The translations under genes were made by a program, and so were the position numbers. A stretch of 64,000 nt of DNA from Nitrospirae bacterium MYbin3 (GTDB lineage Bacteria; Nitrospirota; Thermodesulfovibrionia; Thermodesulfovibrionales; Dissulfurispiraceae), in the NCBI GenBank assembly GCA_002753335.1, contig PEAD01000015.1:1-64000 (forward strand). The letters are read 5' to 3'. The notes under the pieces were generated by a model that was given only the letters and a program-made list of their open reading frames with translations, was not told the origin of the DNA and did no database searches. This document shows positions 51,936 through 60,952 of this stretch, piece after piece. Each line of letters starts with the position of its first letter. The stretch's first letter is position 1.

Positions 51936-52392
51936 AGGCCTTCCCTGTAATATTAACAGTTATAACCGCACTTGACCCCCCGCAGGTCACAAGAGTAACC
52001 GAGCCCGGAGTTATCGTACCTCTCGTATCAAACTGTACAATAGCGCCCGAAAATGGGTTTCCGCTTATGCTTATACCCGAGTCAAAAGTATTAATGTTCG
52101 TTGTGGAAAGATTAGTGTAAGCAGCACATGGCACCTCAGCAACATTGTTGCACCGGCTGATTGTATAGCTGGACCCGGAAAAAGTTAGCCTGTACAATCT
52201 ATTCTCAGATGTGGTCTTTAGTTTCAGTTCGATAAAATCCCCCTGAATACTTCTTGCCGCTGTTTTTAGTCTGTTGTTTTGTATGTAATGCATAAGATTC
52301 GGAAAACCGACCGCAATCATAGCCCCCATTACCGCGACGATTACCAAAAGTTCTACAAGCGTGAAGCCTTTTTTATTTTGTCTTGATATCAT
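51913..52392 (-). CDS. fimT: FimT/GspH-family minor pseudopilin
   Basis: A 159-residue prepilin, MISRQNKKG then FTLVELLVIVAVMGAM, followed by the GspH pattern IQNNRLKTAARSIQGDFIELKLKT and a beta-rich C-terminus (VQFDTRGTITPGSVTL). First gene of the minor pilin operon, after the pilQ terminator. The 148-bp gap before it is AT-rich. I see no clear promoter consensus in it. Confidence 0.88.
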   Translation of the reverse strand: MISRQNKKGFTLVELLVIVAVMGAMIAVGFPNLMHYIQNNRLKTAARSIQGDFIELKLKTTSENRLYRLTFSGSSYTISRCNNVAEVPCAAYTNLSTTNINTFDSGISISGNPFSGAIVQFDTRGTITPGSVTLVTCGGSSAVITVNITGKAYVTYTLQ

Positions 52393-52479
52393 CTGTTTTC
52401 TCCCTGCCCTAAAAACTAAAGCAATTTTAATGCCTCAAAATTAATTATTATTTTTCAACAATAACCTATTAAAACAAAC

Positions 52480-52509
52480 AAAGACTATGTAACTGCTTAC
52501 ATAGTCTTT
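52480..52509 (-). terminator. terminator after pilQ
   Basis: A perfect 13-bp inverted repeat, AAAGACTATGTAA (52480-52492) with TTACATAGTCTTT (52497-52509), followed on the - strand by GTTTGTTTT. It separates the pilMNOPQ unit from the minor pilin unit. Confidence 0.85.
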
Positions 52510-52540
52510 GGGTAGTACGATTCACACTTTGTGCCAAAAG

Positions 52541-54715
52541 TTATATCTTCATTATTCTCGGTGTGATAAAGATTATAAGCTCTTCGGTGTCATCGGCATC
52601 GGTCTTAGTCTTAAATAGCCATCCAAGCCCGGGTATTTTAGACAGCCCCGGAGTGCCCTGCTCGTTCTTAGTGGTAGAATTTTTCATTATGCCGCCTATT
52701 ACTACGGTTTCACCATCTTTTACCATAATCTGCGTCTGAGCCTGTCTGGTGTCTATGGCAGGATTGCCCTGAGTATCCCTGAAAGCCCAGTCCGGCTCGT
52801 CCTTATTAATTTCAACCTTAAGCACCATAGTGCCGTCCGGAGCGATCTGCGGGGTTACCGTAAGCTTAAGGTTGGCGTCAATATAAGTAGTGGTATAGTT
52901 TCCGTCCTTGCCTACAGTGGTAATAGGAACCCTTTTGCCGTGCTTGATAACAGCCTGCTCATTTTCTAACGTCATGACTCTCGGATTAGAAAGTATCTTG
53001 CCTTTACCCGAACCTTCAATAGCAGAAAGCCTCATATCCAAACCAATAGTTTGAGCAGCATTCAGGTATGACATGGTTACCGCGGCGGTGGGATTTGCAT
53101 ACGATGTGTTCGTGATCGCTCCGACGCCCATAAGAGAAGTATTAAAGCTCGAACTAAGAGTTGTAGAGTCTAGCCTGTCGCCTGCTGAAGGCACAAAGGT
53201 CGGTGATGACCCGCCCTGCGACTGCAATGCTGAAGCGCCTCTTGATCCTGCATACTGAAGGCCGTTCCTGCCGCCCACTGAAAATCTCCTCATTCCCCAT
53301 TCAACACCCAAGCTTTTGTATGCGTTGGATTTCATCTCGACTATGCGGGCTTCGATAAGCACCTGCGGGGTTGCTATATCCAGCATTTCCACAAGCTTCT
53401 GTATCTCAGAGATTCCGGTCGGAGTATCCTTGACTATCAGGGAACGGGTTCTCACATCTGTGCTGATGCTGCCTCTCATAGACAAAACCTTCGCATCTTT
53501 AATAGCAGCGCTAATCTTGTCAACATTGGCGTAGTTGACCACAAAGACCTTTGTGAGAATATCTTCGGCCTTTGTCTGTGCCTCTTTCGTATCAACTAAA
53601 GCTTTTTTCTCATCCTGAAAAACTTTATTGGGAGCGATTCTTATCACATTGCCCTCTATCGCTTTTTCGAGCGTAAAGGTTTTAAGGATCAAGTCCAGAG
53701 ACTGCTCCCACTCAACATTAGCCAGCTTCATCGTTATCTTGCCCTTTACATCAGGGTGTATCAGGATGTTATACCCGCCAACATCACCCAACAGCCTCAG
53801 TATCGGCAGTATATCGGCATCCTGAAAATCTAGCGATACGGTCTGGGGCTTAGGCTTTAAGGCTTCGGCCGTTCTGGACGAATCCATCTGCATCGCCGAA
53901 TCCTTGGCGCCGTCTTTTTTAATTACGTTTTTATCGAGAATGCTTACTACCACCTCATCGTCAACAACGGTAACCTCGGTATAGTAGCCTCTCTGGAGTT
54001 CGAGCATAAACCTGATGCGATCCTTCTCATCCCTGTAACGAATTCCTTTTACAGGGGACGGCACGGATGAAGGCATAGAGGCCTTCATTATAACGTCAGG
54101 AACATCTATATATACCGAATTTTCGAGCTCAATAACCGAAGGCTCAGAAAGATTGCCGTCGCTCTTGATAATCAAATCATAGCCCTCGTTAGTCTTGTCA
54201 AAGAAAACACCGGTTATCTCTTTTGCGGTGCCCTTATCCGAAATATCAGTCGCTGCCGGCATACTCCTTTCAACAGATGCAGAAACTTCTCTAACCGGTG
54301 CAGCATCCTTTACCGGCTTATCATTCCTTTCGGCAACCAGCGTAAGGGTGTTCGATGATTTATTGGCTTTAACTTCCATCGGCGACTGAAGCAGAATATC
54401 TAGCTTTGTCATCGTAGAAGGGTAAGTCACAGCAATTGGGGTAACCTCGGTTATACCCTGCTTATAAGAAATTATTTTTGTCCTGTAATTGCCGCTGCTT
54501 ATGCCTTCAAGGTCAACGATAACGCGAAACGGATCGGCCGAATTCTGCAGCTTATATGTAAAGGGGCCGTCCGCCTTAACGGTGACCGAATAATCCGAAA
54601 CCGTTATGTCGGTTATTTTAGAAAGACCTGTTTTTTCTCCTGCCTGCGCTGTTGCGGCAAAGATTAAAAAGCAGGAGACGGCAAGAAACAGGAATGCTGC
54701 AGCAATTTTTTTCAT
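52541..54715 (-). CDS. pilQ: type IV pilus secretin PilQ
   Basis: A 724-residue outer-membrane channel for the pilus. A signal peptide (1-25, ending AQA) is followed by an AMIN domain (about 30-130) and a second AMIN-like domain (about 155-255). Secretin N0/N1 domains come next (about 295-450; VSLDFQDADILPILRLLGDVGGYNI), then the secretin C-terminal barrel (about 455-724; VLIEARIVE, VPITTVGKDGN, GIMKNSTTKNEQGTPGLSKIPGLGWLF). Confidence 0.96.
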   Translation of the reverse strand: MKKIAAAFLFLAVSCFLIFAATAQAGEKTGLSKITDITVSDYSVTVKADGPFTYKLQNSADPFRVIVDLEGISSGNYRTKIISYKQGITEVTPIAVTYPSTMTKLDILLQSPMEVKANKSSNTLTLVAERNDKPVKDAAPVREVSASVERSMPAATDISDKGTAKEITGVFFDKTNEGYDLIIKSDGNLSEPSVIELENSVYIDVPDVIMKASMPSSVPSPVKGIRYRDEKDRIRFMLELQRGYYTEVTVVDDEVVVSILDKNVIKKDGAKDSAMQMDSSRTAEALKPKPQTVSLDFQDADILPILRLLGDVGGYNILIHPDVKGKITMKLANVEWEQSLDLILKTFTLEKAIEGNVIRIAPNKVFQDEKKALVDTKEAQTKAEDILTKVFVVNYANVDKISAAIKDAKVLSMRGSISTDVRTRSLIVKDTPTGISEIQKLVEMLDIATPQVLIEARIVEMKSNAYKSLGVEWGMRRFSVGGRNGLQYAGSRGASALQSQGGSSPTFVPSAGDRLDSTTLSSSFNTSLMGVGAITNTSYANPTAAVTMSYLNAAQTIGLDMRLSAIEGSGKGKILSNPRVMTLENEQAVIKHGKRVPITTVGKDGNYTTTYIDANLKLTVTPQIAPDGTMVLKVEINKDEPDWAFRDTQGNPAIDTRQAQTQIMVKDGETVVIGGIMKNSTTKNEQGTPGLSKIPGLGWLFKTKTDADDTEELIIFITPRIMKI

Positions 54716-55392
54716 TCTTCCCCCCTGCGGAGTTTTAAAGGATTCTCCTTGATAATGAGCCTTCCTCTTTCGTCCTTTATTTTCTCTTTAATAATAACAG
54801 AATCCTGAGTTATTTTATAAACGCGTCCTTCACTGGAACATACGAGCATGCCTGCCCTGACAGTATATGATTTGCCGTCAGGAAGCTTTACGAGTCCATA
54901 GTATCCTTCTTTGCCTTTTACAATAGCGGTAAGCTGAACATCGGCCAACGAGCAGTCTTCAAGCGGGCTCAACCTCTTTTTATCGGTCTTCTTTTCTAAA
55001 ATTTCTTTAGGGATAAGCAGCGGCATAAAAGGGTCGCGCTTTCCTAAGGAGGTGTATTGAGCCGGCTGCTGAGTCTGAGGAGGCAATTGCGCGGTTTTGT
55101 TGTCAGGCTTTACCGACTGCACCGTCTTATTGTCAGTCTTTCCCTGATGAATAGTTTTATTGTCAGACTGCGCGGTTTTGTTGTCGGGCTGTTTCTTTGC
55201 GGTGGCATTGTCTTTGCCCTTAGGCATAGGCACAGCAGCGGGCTTTGCCGTTGTAGGTTGCTCAGAAGAAGAGGGCATCAGAAAAAATATCGCGACCCCA
55301 GCAATAATTAAAACCAGGACCCCCCCCACAACCATCTGCAGGCGGCGGTCGGATTTAAGTTTTTCTATGATGTCCCCAACCTGAAAGCCCAA
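54712..55392 (-). CDS. pilP: type IV pilus lipoprotein-like protein PilP
   Basis: A 226-residue inner-membrane-anchored protein. A membrane helix lies at about 20-40, and no lipobox Cys is visible. A long flexible linker (about 50-115) contains repeated DNKT units. The C-terminal PilP domain (about 120-220) has GKRDPFMPLLIP and LSPLEDCSLADVQLTAIVKG. It links PilNO to PilQ across the periplasm. The order pilM-N-O-P-Q is canonical, with 4-base or smaller overlaps. Confidence 0.92.
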   Translation of the reverse strand: MGFQVGDIIEKLKSDRRLQMVVGGVLVLIIAGVAIFFLMPSSSEQPTTAKPAAVPMPKGKDNATAKKQPDNKTAQSDNKTIHQGKTDNKTVQSVKPDNKTAQLPPQTQQPAQYTSLGKRDPFMPLLIPKEILEKKTDKKRLSPLEDCSLADVQLTAIVKGKEGYYGLVKLPDGKSYTVRAGMLVCSSEGRVYKITQDSVIIKEKIKDERGRLIIKENPLKLRRGEE

Positions 55393-55393
55393 G

Positions 55394-56053
55394 CTACTTC
55401 TTCTCCTTATCTTTTTTCTCTTTTTCTTCTTTTTCCTTCTTTGCTTTTTCTTTGAGAATCTTTTTCTCTTTCTCTGGTATCATCGAATACGTTGCTGCTA
55501 TAAATTCCACATTCACCAGCGACAATGTTTTGCTGTCTTTAACTTTACTGCCCTCGATGCCTATATTCGAAACATTAACAAGCCTGTCAAGCCCCGCTAT
55601 TTTGCTGAACAACATTCCTGCGTTATGATAATAGCCGCTCAACTGAACGACTAAAGGTATCTCATACACTTCGTTGCTCGGATGAACCACACGCACTTTG
55701 GGCTTCCAAGACTGTATTGTCATGCCCTCTTTTATGCTGAGTTCCGAGATCTGTTTAAGTAATCCGGAAATCTCTTTTTCCTCAGGCAGCTTTCGCTTAA
55801 GTTCTGCGAGTTTTGCCGAAATTATTGTATTCTCGGATTTAATCTTGCCCATCTTGGCGGTATCTTTTTTAAGGCTATCTATAACCTTGGTCTGGTTGTC
55901 CAGCTCTTCTCCAAGCTTGCCCATAGTCTCATAGTCCGGCATCATGAAAAGATAAACGGCCAACCCTATTATCAGCACAGGCGGGATGATCAGAAGCAGC
56001 TTCTTCTGAACAGGCGTCATTGTCTCTACATTGATGTTTAGTTCAAGCCCCAT
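55394..56053 (-). CDS. pilO: type IV pilus inner membrane platform protein PilO
   Basis: A 219-residue protein. One N-terminal helix (about 17-35), a coiled coil (KLGEELDNQTKVIDSLKKDTAKM) and a ferredoxin-like periplasmic domain make up the PilO pattern. The last 25 residues are an unusual run of Lys and Glu. It pairs with PilN to align the assembly machine. Confidence 0.92.
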   Translation of the reverse strand: MGLELNINVETMTPVQKKLLLIIPPVLIIGLAVYLFMMPDYETMGKLGEELDNQTKVIDSLKKDTAKMGKIKSENTIISAKLAELKRKLPEEKEISGLLKQISELSIKEGMTIQSWKPKVRVVHPSNEVYEIPLVVQLSGYYHNAGMLFSKIAGLDRLVNVSNIGIEGSKVKDSKTLSLVNVEFIAATYSMIPEKEKKILKEKAKKEKEEKEKKDKEKK

Positions 56054-56703
56054 TATCCACCCACCAGCACCATGAATTTATATACAGGCGTCTTGGCTAT
56101 CTCTTCGCGTTTGGTTTCGGCTAAATAGGCAATGGCATATTTCTTTTTTATATTAGCTATATATGAAACTATGTCATTATTTGTAAAAGCATATCCTTCA
56201 AGATAAATAGCCTTTCCTGAAGCCATTATGTCCTTGTACTCCATCGTAGAACTGAACGCAGCAAACTTTTCGGGGTTGGATGCCTCGCGCACAAGGTCCT
56301 TATCCAGAAACGCAACTACGGTGAGCCATACACCTTCGGGAAGCATCGAACTCATATCATCAAGCACCGTTACGGGCAAAGACTGTTTTTTGCTGAGCGT
56401 TTCTATAAGCCCGCTGAACTGCTCCATCTCTTTTTTCATGTCTTCAAGCTTTATGACATCTGCTGCCTGCTTTTCAAGGTCGGCGAGAGTTTTTTTATTC
56501 GTTTCGATCTGGTCTTTCAGGCTCGATACTTTATGCATCAAGTAGGCGGTGCCGCCGCCGGCAATAAGCAGGGCCAAGCCTGTGGTGGCCCCCAATATTA
56601 TGAGAAACATCTTGGGGCCTTGAAGCGCTGAAGGGGCTTTTTTCTTTTTCTTCTTCTTTTTCTTCTGTTCTTCGGTTACTGTGAGAAGATTGATTTTTAT
56701 CAT
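56053..56703 (-). CDS. pilN: type IV pilus inner membrane platform protein PilN
   Basis: A 216-residue protein. The cytoplasmic N-terminus IKINLLTVTEE corresponds to the PilM-binding INLLP motif. Nine consecutive lysines follow (residues about 14-22), then a membrane helix (about 33-55), coiled coil and periplasmic domain. The lysine run is not a usual PilN feature. Confidence 0.92.
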   Translation of the reverse strand: MIKINLLTVTEEQKKKKKKKKKAPSALQGPKMFLIILGATTGLALLIAGGGTAYLMHKVSSLKDQIETNKKTLADLEKQAADVIKLEDMKKEMEQFSGLIETLSKKQSLPVTVLDDMSSMLPEGVWLTVVAFLDKDLVREASNPEKFAAFSSTMEYKDIMASGKAIYLEGYAFTNNDIVSYIANIKKKYAIAYLAETKREEIAKTPVYKFMVLVGG

Positions 56704-57765
56704 CTACTTGTCATCCTCACGCCTTAGAGCAAGCCCGACAGCTACTGCAGCCATCGGCCCCATATCCTTAAGGAACTCCTTGTTGAGTGCATCAGGAATT
56801 TTAAATCTTTTGAAAGGATCGGCAACCTCCACCTCAATGCCCAGCCTCTCTCCGAGCGCTTCAGAAAACCCCTTAATTAGGGCCGCTCCGCCGGCGAGTA
56901 TTATGCCGTTTATCTCCTCAAAACCGACGCTGCTCCTGAAGTAGTCGAAAGAGCGTGATATCTCTCCAAATATATCCTCAGATGCATTAGCGATAACAGT
57001 CTCTGCCTGTTCGGGATCAACTCCGTCGATGGCGCGTCCCATTTTCAGCCTCTCGGCATCCTCTTTTGATATGCTCAACTCCTCTACAAGCATATCAGTA
57101 TGATGGCCGCTTCCTATCGCGCTGTCTCTGGTGAAAACAGGCAGTCCGTCCTGAAGTATGTTTATTATCGAATTCGTGGCGCCTATGTTTATCAGCGCAG
57201 CAATCCGCTTCTCGCTTATATCGTAATTGAATTCGTACATATTGCTGAGCGCAAAAGAATCAACATCGGCAAGGATAACATCAAGGCCCGCATCTTCAGC
57301 AACTTCAACATAGTCATTTATCACGGTCTTCTTTGCCGCAACCAGAACAACATCCATCTGCCCCTCTTCATCCTGCTTGGGGCCGAGTATCTGAAAATCA
57401 AGGTTGACATCATTGATGTCAAAAGGTATGTATTGCTCAGCTTCATAGCGTATAGAATTGGTGAGCTCTTCTTCGGTCATTGTGGGGATTGTGATGCGTT
57501 TTATTATTACGGATGAATGGCCCGAAACGCCTATGATTGCATCGGCAGACTTGCAGCCGGTCTTTTTCATAAGTTCGCGTATCACCGAAGTAATATGTCC
57601 TTTATCGGTGATCGCTCCTTCAGTTATCGTACCCGGAAGAAGCGGCATCATATCGTAGAAGCCAAGTTCGTATCCGCCCTCTTTAACATCCTTTAACTGC
57701 ACCATCTTTACATAGCTAGTGCCTATATCAAGGCCTACGATATAATTCTTCTTCTTAAAAAACAT
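56704..57765 (-). CDS. pilM: type IV pilus assembly ATPase-like protein PilM
   Basis: A 353-residue actin-like cytoplasmic protein. ATP-site blocks include VGLDIGTSYVKMVQL, the INIGATNSIINIL phosphate 2 segment, and GIILAGGAALIKG adenosine motif. It recruits PilN to start the inner-membrane platform. No Shine-Dalgarno precedes the ATG, and a promoter lies so close upstream that the mRNA may be leaderless. Confidence 0.95.
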   Translation of the reverse strand: MFFKKKNYIVGLDIGTSYVKMVQLKDVKEGGYELGFYDMMPLLPGTITEGAITDKGHITSVIRELMKKTGCKSADAIIGVSGHSSVIIKRITIPTMTEEELTNSIRYEAEQYIPFDINDVNLDFQILGPKQDEEGQMDVVLVAAKKTVINDYVEVAEDAGLDVILADVDSFALSNMYEFNYDISEKRIAALINIGATNSIINILQDGLPVFTRDSAIGSGHHTDMLVEELSISKEDAERLKMGRAIDGVDPEQAETVIANASEDIFGEISRSFDYFRSSVGFEEINGIILAGGAALIKGFSEALGERLGIEVEVADPFKRFKIPDALNKEFLKDMGPMAAVAVGLALRREDDK

Positions 57766-57770
57766 AGTCT

Positions 57771-57799
57771 TTTTTACCAGAATCGGCGGGGAAAGTCAA
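57771..57799 (-). promoter_or_regulatory. promoter for pilMNOPQ (possibly leaderless)
   Basis: On the - strand TTGACT (57794-57799), 17 bp, TAAAAA (57771-57776). The pilM ATG begins at 57765, which is where transcription would start. No ribosome-binding site is seen between the -10 box and ATG. Confidence 0.5.
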
Positions 57800-57819
57800 G
57801 AAAAAAACCTTGCCGAGCC

Positions 57820-58293
57820 TCATGAATCCTTGTTTTTACCAAACTCAAGGATTTTTTCCACAATGCCGGTGGTTGACATTCCATTCACAAACGGCAGACT
57901 GCAGGTCTCTTTTGCTATGTCAGAACCCACGATATCCTCCTTCTTCCAATCTCCACCTTTCACCAGAAAATCAGGCCGCAGTTGTTTGATCAACTCATAC
58001 GGCGTGTCCTCTTCGAATATCGTTACAAAATCTACGGCTATCAGTGAGGCAAGCAGCTCAGCCCTGTACGCCTCTGGCACTATCGGCCTGTTGGGTTTTA
58101 AATCTTTTACGGATGTATCTGAATTCAACCCCACTATTAATATATCGCCTAAACCTTTCGATTCCTTTAGATATCTTACGTGCCCCACATGAAGAATATC
58201 GAAACAGCCGTTGGTAAAAACTATCTTCTTGCCCTCTGTTCTGAGCGCATCTATTCTTTTTATGAGCTCTTGGCGTTCGAGTATTTCGCCCAT
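57820..58293 (-). CDS. rfaE2: D-glycero-beta-D-manno-heptose 1-phosphate adenylyltransferase (RfaE2)
   Basis: A 157-residue nucleotidyltransferase, equivalent to the C-terminal domain of HldE, making ADP-heptose for the LPS inner core. Motifs are FTNGCFDILHVGHVRYL (HxGH), GLNSDTSVKDLKP and VKGGDWKKEDIVG, plus the C-terminal STTGIVEKI. It overlaps the NUDIX gene by 34 bases. The kinase half (RfaE1) is not in this window. Confidence 0.93.
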   Translation of the reverse strand: MGEILERQELIKRIDALRTEGKKIVFTNGCFDILHVGHVRYLKESKGLGDILIVGLNSDTSVKDLKPNRPIVPEAYRAELLASLIAVDFVTIFEEDTPYELIKQLRPDFLVKGGDWKKEDIVGSDIAKETCSLPFVNGMSTTGIVEKILEFGKNKDS

Positions 58294-58727
58294 ATTATGC
58301 TGCTCGCCTCCTTAAGAATCTCTTTGTCTCTTTTATAAGAAAGGGTATTCATAGCATCTTCGATGCCAAACCATCTTGCCTCGTCAACTTCCCAGTTGTG
58401 ATCGTCTGTGCTGCCTTCAATATATTCCACGAGATAATAGGTTACGGTTTTTCTGCATTTAAGATTTTCGTTCTTTAAAAAAAACCAGTACGCCTTCTCG
58501 CCTAACATTTCGAGGACTCTGCCTGACAGTCCTGTCTCTTCACGTATCTCTCTCACAGCAGCATCTTCTCTTTCCTCGCCCCTGTTAATCATACCTTTAG
58601 GAAGAGTCCAAATAGTGCTGTTCTTGTTTGCAATCAAGGTGACCTGCGGAGCAGCCTCCACAAATCTAAAAATCACACCGCCTGCAGAGTGCATATGTTT
58701 GATAGTTGCAGGCCTTGCGGTTTTCAT
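58260..58727 (-). CDS. NUDIX hydrolase
   Basis: A 155-residue NUDIX-fold protein with the box GMINRGEEREDAAVREIREETGLSG. It resembles diadenosine-polyphosphate or (di)nucleoside polyphosphate hydrolases. The substrate cannot be told from sequence. It is transcribed between rseP and rfaE2 with overlapping ends. Confidence 0.9.
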   Translation of the reverse strand: MKTARPATIKHMHSAGGVIFRFVEAAPQVTLIANKNSTIWTLPKGMINRGEEREDAAVREIREETGLSGRVLEMLGEKAYWFFLKNENLKCRKTVTYYLVEYIEGSTDDHNWEVDEARWFGIEDAMNTLSYKRDKEILKEASSIIWAKYSNAKSS

Positions 58728-58733
58728 AGCATG

Positions 58734-59804
58734 CTATGGCAGCGGCTTGCCGGTTATTATCCTGAATATGTCGTTGTACATAGCAAAGGCCATCAGCATT
58801 ACGAGAAGCGCAATGCCGACTTTTTGGGAAATTATGATAATCTTCTCGCTCAAAGGTTTTTTTCTCAACGCTTCGATGCCGAGGAACACAAGATGGCCGC
58901 CGTCCAGCACAGGAATAGGCAGAAGATTCAGCACGCCCAGATTTATGCTTATGACCGCCGCAAAGGTAAAGTAACTGAGAAACCCTGCGTTCGCCTGCTT
59001 TTCTGCAAGCTGAAAAATAAGTATCGGCCCGCCTATGTTGTCAGCAGGAACAATGCGCTGGATCAGCTTAACCATTCCTACAACCGTAAGCACGCTTATT
59101 TCCCACGTCTTTAAAAAAGCCTGCTTCACAGAGCCGGCAAGGCTTTCTTTGTAAACTATCGTATCCCCTAAAGGTTTTATTCCGATAAGCCCTACTGTTT
59201 TTTCTTCACCAAAAATGTCCTTCGTCTTTTTGCTTTGGGGCGTTACTTTAAAATCTATAAGCTCTTCCGCTCTTTTAATTTTGAAGTTGAGCAGCTTGTC
59301 AGGGCTTTTATGAATCACCTCTGTCATCTCTGACCATTGGCTTATCTGCGCGTCATCTATCTGAACAATCCTGTCGCCTTTCTGAAGCCCGGCGCTTTCG
59401 GCAGGGGTATCTTTCATCACATCCCCCACAACAGGCAGTAAGGTGGGCACTCCCAAAAGAAATACGAAGAAAAATATAACAACCGCGGTGAAAATATTGA
59501 AAAGCGGGCCGAACAGAATTATCGCTGCACGTTTGTGAATAGGCTGATTCTTAAAGGAGCGCGCCATGTCGGACTGCTCCACCTCGTCTTCAACCTCTTC
59601 ACCAAGCATTTTTACATAGCCGCCAAGAGGCACAGCAGAAAGCATGTATTCGGTCTCGCCTATCTTTCTGCCCACAATCTTGGGGCCAAAGCCAAGAGAA
59701 AACTTCAGCACCTTAACATTGCTGAGTTTCGCAAAAAGAAAATGTCCGAGTTCGTGGATAAAAATCAAGAAGCCAAAAAGAAGCATCGCCGATAGAAAGC
59801 TCAA
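58734..59804 (-). CDS. rseP: site-2 zinc metalloprotease RseP
   Basis: A 356-residue intramembrane protease that cleaves anti-sigma factors and signal peptide remnants. Zinc site FLIFIHELGHFLFAK (HExxH) in the first helix, GFGPKIVGRK, a PDZ domain (about 115-200, ESAGLQKGDRIVQID), and the second site LNLLPIPVLDGGHLVF are visible. It overlaps dxr by 4 bases. Confidence 0.96.
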   Translation of the reverse strand: MSFLSAMLLFGFLIFIHELGHFLFAKLSNVKVLKFSLGFGPKIVGRKIGETEYMLSAVPLGGYVKMLGEEVEDEVEQSDMARSFKNQPIHKRAAIILFGPLFNIFTAVVIFFFVFLLGVPTLLPVVGDVMKDTPAESAGLQKGDRIVQIDDAQISQWSEMTEVIHKSPDKLLNFKIKRAEELIDFKVTPQSKKTKDIFGEEKTVGLIGIKPLGDTIVYKESLAGSVKQAFLKTWEISVLTVVGMVKLIQRIVPADNIGGPILIFQLAEKQANAGFLSYFTFAAVISINLGVLNLLPIPVLDGGHLVFLGIEALRKKPLSEKIIIISQKVGIALLVMLMAFAMYNDIFRIITGKPLP

Positions 59805-60952
59805 CTTTTAATCTCCTTTGCCGCATTTTTTCTCGCCCATGCATCCGCTTCTATTATGCCGTCCAGATCAGAGGCGGGTTTTACTGCATGAGCATCCATA
59901 ACTTTTTTGATTATAACAGGTATCTCCATAAAGCCAATGCCACGGTCCAGAAATGCCTGCACAGCAACTTCGTTTGCAGCGTTTAAAACCGCCGGCATTG
60001 TGCCTCCATCTCTCAGCGCGTCATACGCCAAACCAAGGCAGGGGAATGTCTCCATATCAGGTTTTCTGAAGGTAAGAGACTGCAGGGTTTCCCAATCCAT
60101 TTTAGGAATAACGCTTTCAAGCCTATCGGGATATGAGAGCGCATAAGCGATAGGCGCCTTCATGTCCGGCCTTGAAAGCTGGGCTATAAAAGTTCCATCA
60201 ACAAACTCCACCATCGAATGAATTATGCTCTGGGAGTGAATCAGGACATCAACTTTTTCTGCGGGAAAGCCGAAAAGATGGTGCGCCTCTATCACTTCAA
60301 GACCTTTATTCATAAGCGTTGCCGAGTCTATAGATATTTTTCTGCCCATGCTCCAGTTAGGATGCTTCAGCGCATCTTCGGGTGTTACTTTCTCGAGTTC
60401 GTTTTTTCCCCTTCCTGCAAAAGGGCCGCCGGATGCGGTAAGAACAAGCTTTTGCACCGACCGCTTCTCATAATTTCCGAGGCATTGAAACACCGCGCTG
60501 TGCTCGCTGTCAACAGGTATCAATACAGACCCCGAACGCTTAGCCTCTGACATAACTATATCGCCCGCCATTACAAGCGTCTCTTTATTTGCTATGCCGA
60601 CGGTCTTGCCCGCCTTAATTGCCGAAAGAGTGGGCAGCAAGCCTGCGCTCCCGACTATGGCCGAAATCACAACATCAGCTTCGGACAGCGCTGCGACCGC
60701 ATTTATGCCGTCAACGCCGCATAGCAGTTCGATTTTCTGGCCGGTCAGCTCTTTTTTAAGAATTTCGTACGAGCCTTGTTGAGGTACAGCAACAAATTTT
60801 GGGGAGAACTTTTTTATCTGGCTCAAGAGCAGTTCTGTATTGCTTCCTGCTGTCAGGCCGAGCACGCTGAATTTATCAGGAAACACCGAGACAACATCGA
60901 GCGTGCTTCTGCCTATAGAGCCGGTGGAGCCTAAAATGACAATCTGCTTCAT
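59801..60952 (-). CDS. dxr: 1-deoxy-D-xylulose 5-phosphate reductoisomerase
   Basis: A 383-residue enzyme of the MEP isoprenoid pathway converting DXP to MEP with NADPH. NADPH motif VILGSTGSIGRSTLDV, the IANKETLVMAG motif, metal/substrate loop VDSEHSAVFQCL, SGGPFAGRG and GRKISIDSATLMNKGLEVIEAH are present. Start 60952 is chosen because ATG overlaps the cdsA TGA (ATGA coupling); an ORF extension to 60970 lies inside cdsA. Confidence 0.96.
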   Translation of the reverse strand: MKQIVILGSTGSIGRSTLDVVSVFPDKFSVLGLTAGSNTELLLSQIKKFSPKFVAVPQQGSYEILKKELTGQKIELLCGVDGINAVAALSEADVVISAIVGSAGLLPTLSAIKAGKTVGIANKETLVMAGDIVMSEAKRSGSVLIPVDSEHSAVFQCLGNYEKRSVQKLVLTASGGPFAGRGKNELEKVTPEDALKHPNWSMGRKISIDSATLMNKGLEVIEAHHLFGFPAEKVDVLIHSQSIIHSMVEFVDGTFIAQLSRPDMKAPIAYALSYPDRLESVIPKMDWETLQSLTFRKPDMETFPCLGLAYDALRDGGTMPAVLNAANEVAVQAFLDRGIGFMEIPVIIKKVMDAHAVKPASDLDGIIEADAWARKNAAKEIKS

